Source: Motilibacter aurantiacus (lineage in GTDB: Bacteria > Actinomycetota > Actinomycetes > Motilibacterales > Motilibacteraceae). Taken from it: a stretch of 64,000 nt of DNA. The position numbers and the translations under genes were made by a program. Under the pieces are notes generated by a model. That model was not told where the DNA came from, made no database searches, and saw only the letters and a list, made by a program, of their open reading frames with translations. Positions 58,782-64,000 of this stretch are shown here, one piece after another (position 1 is the stretch's first letter; every line of letters starts with the position of its first letter). The stretch lies in the NCBI RefSeq assembly GCF_011250645.1, contig NZ_JAANNO010000009.1, positions 1-64,000 of the forward strand, given 5' to 3'.

Positions 58782-60044
58782 ATGACTGTGTTCGGGCTTC
58801 TGCGGAGCCCCCGCCACGTGCTGTTCGGAGCCGGGCAGCGTCGTGCACTCGGAACCCTCGCCGCCTCCGTGGGGCGGCGGGCGCTCGTGTGCACGGATGC
58901 GAGATTCAGCAGCACCCCCGACTTCGACGAGCTGCTCGGCCTGCTGCGCGGGGCCGGCATGGAGGTCTCGACCTTCACCGAGACGCTGCCGGACGTACCC
59001 ACCGGACAGGTCGTCGAGTGCGCGGAGCTGGCCCGCCGAGCGGCCCCCGACGTCGTCCTCGGCATGGGCGGCGGCAGCTGCATCGACCTGGCCAAGTCCG
59101 TGACCGTGCTGCTCGCCCACGGAGGCCGCCCGCAGGACTACTACGGCGAGTTCCGGGTCCCCGGGCCGACGTTGCCCCTCATCGCGCTGCCGACGACGGC
59201 CGGCACCGGCTCCGAGGTCACCCCGGTCGCCGTCCTGTCCGACCCGGAGCGGTCGAGCAAGGTAGGTATCTCGAGCCCGCACATCATCCCCTGGGGCGCG
59301 GTGTGCGACCCGGAGCTGACCTACGGCTCCCCTCCCGCGCTCACGGCAAGCACGGGCGCGGATGCCCTGGCCCACGCGGTGGAGGCCTTCACCGCCATCC
59401 GGCGCGAGCCGGAGCCGGGGCTCTCGGCCGCCCGGGTCTTCGTCGGCAAGAGCGAGCTGACCGACCAGTACGCGCTCCTCGCCGTGCGCCTCATCGCGGC
59501 CAACTTCCACCGCGCGTGGTCCGACCCGGACGACCTGGAGGCGCGCGAGGCCATGATGCTGGCCGCCATGGCGGGCGGCTTCGCGCTCGGCACCGCGGGG
59601 ACCGCGGCCGCCCACGCGATCCAGTACCCGCTCGGGGCGCTGACCCACACCCCGCACGGGGTCGGCGTGGGCGCCCTTCTGCCGTACGTCATGGAGTTCA
59701 ACCGCAACGTGCGCGAGCAGGAGCTGGCCCGGATCGCCCGGGAGATGCGAGTACCCCTGCAGGGCGACGACGCGGAGCTGGCCGACGCCTCCATCGAGGC
59801 CGTGGCCGACCTGCTGGCCTCCGTCGGCATCCCCCGCACGCTGGGCGAGCTCGGGCTGGCCGAGGACAAGGTCGGCTGGACCGCGGAGCAGTCGCTCAAC
59901 GCGGCGCGGCTGGTGGAGAACAACCCGCGTCGGCTCGACGCGGCCGGCGCCGAGCGCATCGTCCGCGCGGCGTACGCCGGGGACCGCACAGGACTGCGCG
60001 ACGAGCACGAGCCGCTCGTCGCCGCACGGGGAGGATCGCTGTGA
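58782..60044 (+). CDS. Iron-containing alcohol dehydrogenase
   Basis: A 420-residue group III alcohol dehydrogenase. The nucleotide site is GMGGGSCIDLAKS, followed by PTTAGTGSEVTPVAV; metal ligands lie in DALAHAVEAF and HTPHGVGVG. It would oxidise a primary alcohol or hydroxy acid with NAD. ATG 58782 is inferred from the family N-terminus (FGLLRSPRHVLFGAG); GTG 58770 is an alternative. The stop overlaps the aldehyde dehydrogenase GTG, so the aldehyde formed is probably passed to that enzyme. Confidence 0.92.
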   Translation: MTVFGLLRSPRHVLFGAGQRRALGTLAASVGRRALVCTDARFSSTPDFDELLGLLRGAGMEVSTFTETLPDVPTGQVVECAELARRAAPDVVLGMGGGSCIDLAKSVTVLLAHGGRPQDYYGEFRVPGPTLPLIALPTTAGTGSEVTPVAVLSDPERSSKVGISSPHIIPWGAVCDPELTYGSPPALTASTGADALAHAVEAFTAIRREPEPGLSAARVFVGKSELTDQYALLAVRLIAANFHRAWSDPDDLEAREAMMLAAMAGGFALGTAGTAAAHAIQYPLGALTHTPHGVGVGALLPYVMEFNRNVREQELARIAREMRVPLQGDDAELADASIEAVADLLASVGIPRTLGELGLAEDKVGWTAEQSLNAARLVENNPRRLDAAGAERIVRAAYAGDRTGLRDEHEPLVAARGGSL

Positions 60045-61492
60045 CGCTCGTCGACTGGGGAAAGCTGCCGACCGACCTGTTCATCGGAGGGGTGTGGCGG
60101 CCCGCCGCGAGCGGCCGGCGCATCGACGTCGTCGACCCGTCGACGGCCACCGTCATCACCTCCGTCGCCGACGCCGGCGTCGAGGAGGCCGTCGCAGCCG
60201 TCGACGCGGCATCGGCCGCGGCCGCCGCCTGGGCGGGCACGTCGCCCCGGCAACGTGCCGAGACGTTGCGCCGGGCCTTCGACCTGATGACGGAGCGGCG
60301 CGAGGAGCTCGCGCAGCTCATGTCGACCGAGAACGGCAAGTCCCTCGTGGACTCGCGGGCCGAGGCCTCCTACGCCGCCGAGTTCTTCCGCTGGTACGCG
60401 GAGGAGGCCGTGCGGGTGCGCGGGGAGATCGCCGAAGCGCCCGCCGGCACGAACTCGATCCTCGTCACCTACCAGCCCATCGGAGTGGCGGTCCTCGTCA
60501 CCCCCTGGAACTTCCCTGCCGCGATGGCCACCCGCAAGATCGGGCCGGCGCTCGCGGCGGGCTGCACCGTGGTGCTCAAGCCCGCCACCGAGACCCCGTT
60601 GACCGCGCTCGCGCTGGCCGACCTCCTCACCGAGGCCGGCGTCCCGGCCGGCGTGGTCAATGTCGTCGCCACCTCGACCCCCGGCCCCGTCGTCGGGGCG
60701 ATGCTGTCCGACGAGCGCGTCCGGATGCTGTCCTTCACCGGTTCCACCGAGGTGGGCCGGGTGCTGCTGCGCCAGGCGTCCGACCGGGTGCTGAAGACGG
60801 CGATGGAGCTCGGCGGCAACGCGCCCTTCCTCGTCTTCGACGACGCGGACCTCGAGGCCGCGCTGGACGGGGCGATGGTCGCCAAGATGCGCAACGGCGG
60901 GCAGGCCTGCACGGCCGCGAACCGCTTCTACGTCCAAGCGGGCATCCACGACGCCTTCGTGCGCGGGCTGACCGAGCGCATGGGCCGCATCGTGCTGGGC
61001 GCCGGCACGGACCCCGACACCCAGTGCGGCCCGTTGGTGAACCGTGCTTCGGTCGAGAAGGCCGACCACCTGGTCCGTGACGCGGTGGCGCGCGGGGCGT
61101 CGGTCACCACGGGCGGGGAGCCGCCGGAGGAGGACGGCTTCTTCTATCCCCCCACCGTGCTGGTGGACGTCCCCGCGGACGCGGAGATCCTGCGCGAGGA
61201 GGTCTTCGCTCCCGTGGCCCCCGTGGTGCGCTTCGAGGACCCGGAGGAGGTCCTCGCGGCCGCGAACGACACCATCCACGGCCTCGTCTCCTACGTCTTC
61301 ACCGGGGACGTCGCCCGCGGCATGCGCGTCGCCGGGCGCCTCGAGTCCGGCATGGTCGGGCTCAATCGTGGCCTGGTGTCCGACCCGGCCGCGCCCTTCG
61401 GCGGCGTCAAGCAGAGCGGCCTGGGGCGCGAGGGCGGGCACGAGGGCCTCCTCGAGTTCATGGAGGCCAAGTACGTCGCGACCTCCTGGTGA
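60041..61492 (+). CDS. NAD(P)-dependent aldehyde dehydrogenase (succinate-semialdehyde type)
   Basis: A 483-residue aldehyde dehydrogenase close to GabD-like enzymes. Catalytic residues are visible: TPWNFPAAM and KPATETPLTA (cofactor), FTGSTEVG, the glutamate in MELGGNAPFLVF and the cysteine in NGGQACTAANR. GTG 60041 overlaps the previous stop (GTGA). Alcohol plus aldehyde dehydrogenase would convert a hydroxyalkanoate such as 4-hydroxybutyrate, or a polyol-derived aldehyde, to an acid; the substrate is not certain. Confidence 0.93.
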   Translation: MTLVDWGKLPTDLFIGGVWRPAASGRRIDVVDPSTATVITSVADAGVEEAVAAVDAASAAAAAWAGTSPRQRAETLRRAFDLMTERREELAQLMSTENGKSLVDSRAEASYAAEFFRWYAEEAVRVRGEIAEAPAGTNSILVTYQPIGVAVLVTPWNFPAAMATRKIGPALAAGCTVVLKPATETPLTALALADLLTEAGVPAGVVNVVATSTPGPVVGAMLSDERVRMLSFTGSTEVGRVLLRQASDRVLKTAMELGGNAPFLVFDDADLEAALDGAMVAKMRNGGQACTAANRFYVQAGIHDAFVRGLTERMGRIVLGAGTDPDTQCGPLVNRASVEKADHLVRDAVARGASVTTGGEPPEEDGFFYPPTVLVDVPADAEILREEVFAPVAPVVRFEDPEEVLAAANDTIHGLVSYVFTGDVARGMRVAGRLESGMVGLNRGLVSDPAAPFGGVKQSGLGREGGHEGLLEFMEAKYVATSW

Positions 61493-61531
61493 GCCCCGGA
61501 CGCATTCCGAAAGCGAGAATTGGGAGAAACA

Positions 61532-62944
61532 ATGATGTTCCTCGACAGGCACGGAAGGCGCCGCCGGCTCTCCAGGCGCACGGCGGCGACGGCGGCCCTG
61601 GCCCTGGCGGTCGGCACCGTGGCCGCCTGCGGTGGGGGTGACGACAGCGAGGGCGGCGGCGACGCGGCCCCCGCGACGATCCCCGAGCTGTCCACCGAGC
61701 CCATCACCTTGAGCTTCCTCTGGTTCGAGTGGCCCCCCGCCCAGGCGCTGGAGGACTTCGCGAACGCGGAGTACACGAAGGAGCGCCCCAACGTCACCGT
61801 GAAGGTCAACACGGTGCCGAACCCGAACTGGCACGATGCGATCTTCACCCAGTTCGCCGCCCGCAAGACCGACTTCGACATCCCGATCCTGGACTCCCAG
61901 CACATCGGCGAGGCGGTCACGAACGGCAGCATCCTCGACATCACCGACTTCGTGAAGGCGAACATCGAGGAGGAGGCCTACGACCCGTACCTGCTCGCCG
62001 CCTACGGCCAGTACCCGCAGGCCGAGACCGGCCAGCGTGACGAGAACGCGAAGCTCTACGGGCTCCCGCTGCTGGGGGACACCTGGGCGATGATCTACCG
62101 CAAGGACCTCATCGGCGAGAAGCCCCCGGCCACGTGGGACGAGATGATCGCGACGGCCAAGAAGTGCCAGGAGGACAACCCCGGCGTCAGCGGCCTCGCC
62201 TTCCACCAGTCCAACGGCTCGGACGCCGCGGCCGTCACGTACAACACCGTGAACGGCGTCTACGGCGGCAAGCTGTGGGACCCCAAGGAGAAGCAGATCG
62301 AGGGGATCATCAACGACGAGGCCGGCAAGAAGGCCATGGACGTCCTCGTCAACCAGATGAAGCCGCTGGCGCCCAAGGGCTCGGGCAACTGGTTCATCGA
62401 CGAGGTCAACGCCGCCATCGGGCAAGGCAAGGTCTGCATCGGGTTCAACTGGCTCGCCGCGATCGGCGGCCTGCTCGACCCCGGCCAGTCGACGCTCGGC
62501 AAGTCCAAGGAGGAGATCCTCACCAAGCTCGGCTTCGCCACGCTGCCGACGCAGGATGCCGACATCGTGCCGCTAGGCGGCATGGGCATGCACATCTCGA
62601 AGTACGCCCCGGCGGAGCGCCAGGCCGAGGCGCTCAACTTCATGAAGTGGTTCGAGCAGGCGGACGTGCAGAAGAAGTGGGCGGCCGCCGGCGGGGTGCC
62701 GGCGCGCACCGACGCGATCAACTCCCCGGAGTTCCTGAACGCGGCCCCGTGGAACAAGGTGTTCGCCGACTCGGTGCCTCGCCTGCGGGACATGTGGAAC
62801 GTCCCGGAGTACGCGAAGCTCATCGACATCGAGAACACGAACGTCAACGCGGCGCTCAACGGGGCCAAGGACCCCATGGACGCCCTGGACGCGATCGCGA
62901 AGGAGCAGCAGGCAGTGCTGGACCAGAGCGGCGGGATCCGGTAA
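61532..62944 (+). CDS. ABC transporter sugar-binding lipoprotein (CUT1 type)
   Basis: A 470-residue class I extracellular binding protein. A basic N-terminus (RRRRLSRR) and hydrophobic segment end at the lipobox VAAC. The fold markers are GLPLLGDTWAMIYRKDL and PATWDEMIATAKK, and the long C-terminal lobe includes MGMHISKYAP. ATG 61532 has GGAG six bases upstream. It begins 39 bases after the aldehyde dehydrogenase, so all are likely one operon; the cargo is probably a sugar or polyol oxidised by the enzymes before it. Confidence 0.92.
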   Translation: MMFLDRHGRRRRLSRRTAATAALALAVGTVAACGGGDDSEGGGDAAPATIPELSTEPITLSFLWFEWPPAQALEDFANAEYTKERPNVTVKVNTVPNPNWHDAIFTQFAARKTDFDIPILDSQHIGEAVTNGSILDITDFVKANIEEEAYDPYLLAAYGQYPQAETGQRDENAKLYGLPLLGDTWAMIYRKDLIGEKPPATWDEMIATAKKCQEDNPGVSGLAFHQSNGSDAAAVTYNTVNGVYGGKLWDPKEKQIEGIINDEAGKKAMDVLVNQMKPLAPKGSGNWFIDEVNAAIGQGKVCIGFNWLAAIGGLLDPGQSTLGKSKEEILTKLGFATLPTQDADIVPLGGMGMHISKYAPAERQAEALNFMKWFEQADVQKKWAAAGGVPARTDAINSPEFLNAAPWNKVFADSVPRLRDMWNVPEYAKLIDIENTNVNAALNGAKDPMDALDAIAKEQQAVLDQSGGIR

Positions 62945-62950
62945 CTGCTG

Positions 62951-63892
62951 ATGGCTACCACGATCTCGCCCGCGGAGCCGGCGGCGCCCCTGGTGGCGCC
63001 GCCGGCGGCGCGGCGCTTCCGCTGGCTCGGCGACCGGCGCCTGTCCGCGATGTTCATCGCGCCGGCCCTCGCCCTGCTCCTGTTCCTCTCCGTGTTCCCG
63101 CTGCTCTGGGCGCTGTACCTCTCGTTCACGAACTACTCGGCCACCCGCGACACCCCCGCCCAGTGGGTGTGGTTCGACAACTACCGCGACATCCTCACCT
63201 CGGCCACGGTCCACCAGCGGGCCCTCACCACGCTGATGTACGTCATCGGCGCCGTCGGCCTGCAGACGGTGCTCGGCTTCTCGATCGCGTACCTGATCTC
63301 CCGCCGGGTCCGCGGCCGCGGCCTCATGACGACGCTGTTCCTCGTGCCGATGATGCTCTCGCCCGTGGTCGTCGGCCTCTTCTGGCGGTTCATGCTCGAC
63401 ACGCAGTTCGGCGTGGTCAACTCGCTGCTCAACTCGCTGGGCTTCGGCTCCGTCGAGTGGCTCACCAAGCAGCGGACCGCCCTGCTGTCGCTGATCGTCG
63501 TCGACACCTGGCAGTGGACGCCGTTCATCATGCTGATCGCCCTGGCCGGCCTCACGGCGGTGCCGAAGTACCTCTACGAGGCCGCGTCCATCGACCGGGC
63601 GTCGGAGTGGTTCCGCTTCCGGCACATCACGCTGCCGCTCGTGTGGCCGCTCCTGCTGATCGCCGTGCTGTTCCGGGCGATCGAGGCGTTCCGGCTCTTC
63701 GACCTCGTCTACATCCTGACGAACGGCGGCCCCGGCGTGTCGACCGAGACGCTGTCCTTCCACGTCTACAAGGTCGCGTTCCTCGGCTTCGACACCGGCG
63801 CCGCGTCGGCGTACGGGATCCTCATGGTCCTCGTCGTGATCGTCCTGGCGCAGTTCTACCTGCGCTACCTCGAGAAGCTGCGGAGCACCTGA
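62951..63892 (+). CDS. ABC sugar permease, MalF type
   Basis: A 313-residue membrane protein with six hydrophobic helices and the EAA loop EAASIDRASEWFRFRHITLP near residue 212, which contacts the ATPase. The start lies 6 bases after the binding-protein stop, and the TGA overlaps the next ATG (TGATG). Confidence 0.94.
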   Translation: MATTISPAEPAAPLVAPPAARRFRWLGDRRLSAMFIAPALALLLFLSVFPLLWALYLSFTNYSATRDTPAQWVWFDNYRDILTSATVHQRALTTLMYVIGAVGLQTVLGFSIAYLISRRVRGRGLMTTLFLVPMMLSPVVVGLFWRFMLDTQFGVVNSLLNSLGFGSVEWLTKQRTALLSLIVVDTWQWTPFIMLIALAGLTAVPKYLYEAASIDRASEWFRFRHITLPLVWPLLLIAVLFRAIEAFRLFDLVYILTNGGPGVSTETLSFHVYKVAFLGFDTGAASAYGILMVLVVIVLAQFYLRYLEKLRST

Positions 63893-64000
63893 TGGCGCTG
63901 CACATCGACGAGACCGTCGCCGCCGAGGCCGGGGCGGCACACCGCAACCCTCCCCGCGGGCCACAGCGCCGCCGGCGCGGGACGCTGCGCACCTGGCTCG
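63892..64000 (+). CDS. ABC sugar permease, MalG type, N-terminal fragment
   Basis: The first 36 codons of the second permease gene, cut by the window edge. The visible part is the cytoplasmic tail (basic stretch PQRRRRGTLRTWL) just before the first membrane helix. Identity rests on position after the MalF-type gene and the TGATG coupling. Confidence 0.65.
   Translation, partial: MALHIDETVAAEAGAAHRNPPRGPQRRRRGTLRTWL

Overview
This 64 kb window is chromosomal DNA of a high-GC (about 73-75% by eye) actinobacterium. Signs are GTG/TTG starts, GTGA/ATGA/TTGA stop-start overlaps, strong GGAGG ribosome sites, a fused CydDC exporter and many one-domain signalling proteins. The genus cannot be fixed from sequence alone; a motile or soil/plant-associated lineage near Kineosporiales, Frankiales or Geodermatophilales would fit. 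I see no rRNA, tRNA, CRISPR array, transposase or prophage.

Layout. 1-7.2 kb: edge of a secreted protein, an ECF sigma factor, a complete bacteriophytochrome fused to a PP2C phosphatase, a membrane GGDEF/EAL protein, and a fructosamine-kinase pseudogene coupled to a low-molecular-weight tyrosine phosphatase. 7.3-17.5 kb: a LacI regulator with secreted GH128, GH3 and CBM2-esterase enzymes, an orphan GAF histidine kinase and a diguanylate cyclase. 17.5-24.3 kb: small metabolic genes, ArsR, then a cobalamin-riboswitch-controlled corrinoid-type ABC transporter with a CbiX/ferredoxin protein and a deleted PepSY gene. 24.3-32 kb: an operon of a very basic 42-residue peptide, hairpin, ABC exporter and Ser/Thr kinase; a Tat-exported sulfatase; and an acidic-protein/histidine-kinase/OmpR-regulator operon. 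The peptide operon and the two-component operon carry the same upstream operator-like element. 31.7-38.1 kb: c-di-GMP and GAF proteins, an HprK-like P-loop protein and an RsbW-like ATPase. 38.1-45.3 kb: BlaR1-type protease and BlaI repressor divergent from cydA-cydB-cydDC, with three matching BlaI-type boxes. 45.3-57.7 kb: MarR, a secreted deacetylase, two large secreted GH43-type enzymes, two LacI regulators, a hydrolase and a DJ-1 protein. 57.8-64 kb: GntR divergent from an iron alcohol dehydrogenase, an aldehyde dehydrogenase and a CUT1 sugar ABC importer that runs off the end.

How it fits together. The window combines (i) plant or fungal polysaccharide degradation under local LacI regulators, with operator-like palindromes in front of the GH genes; (ii) dense light, redox and c-di-GMP signalling, with four c-di-GMP proteins and one decayed relative; (iii) terminal-oxidase control by a BlaI/BlaR pair; and (iv) a two-component/peptide-export regulon that is the best candidate for an undescribed system. 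Several genes are visibly decaying (fructosamine kinase with three single-base losses, PepSY with an internal deletion, a GAF-GGDEF remnant), or the assembly has small indels at GC-rich tracts.
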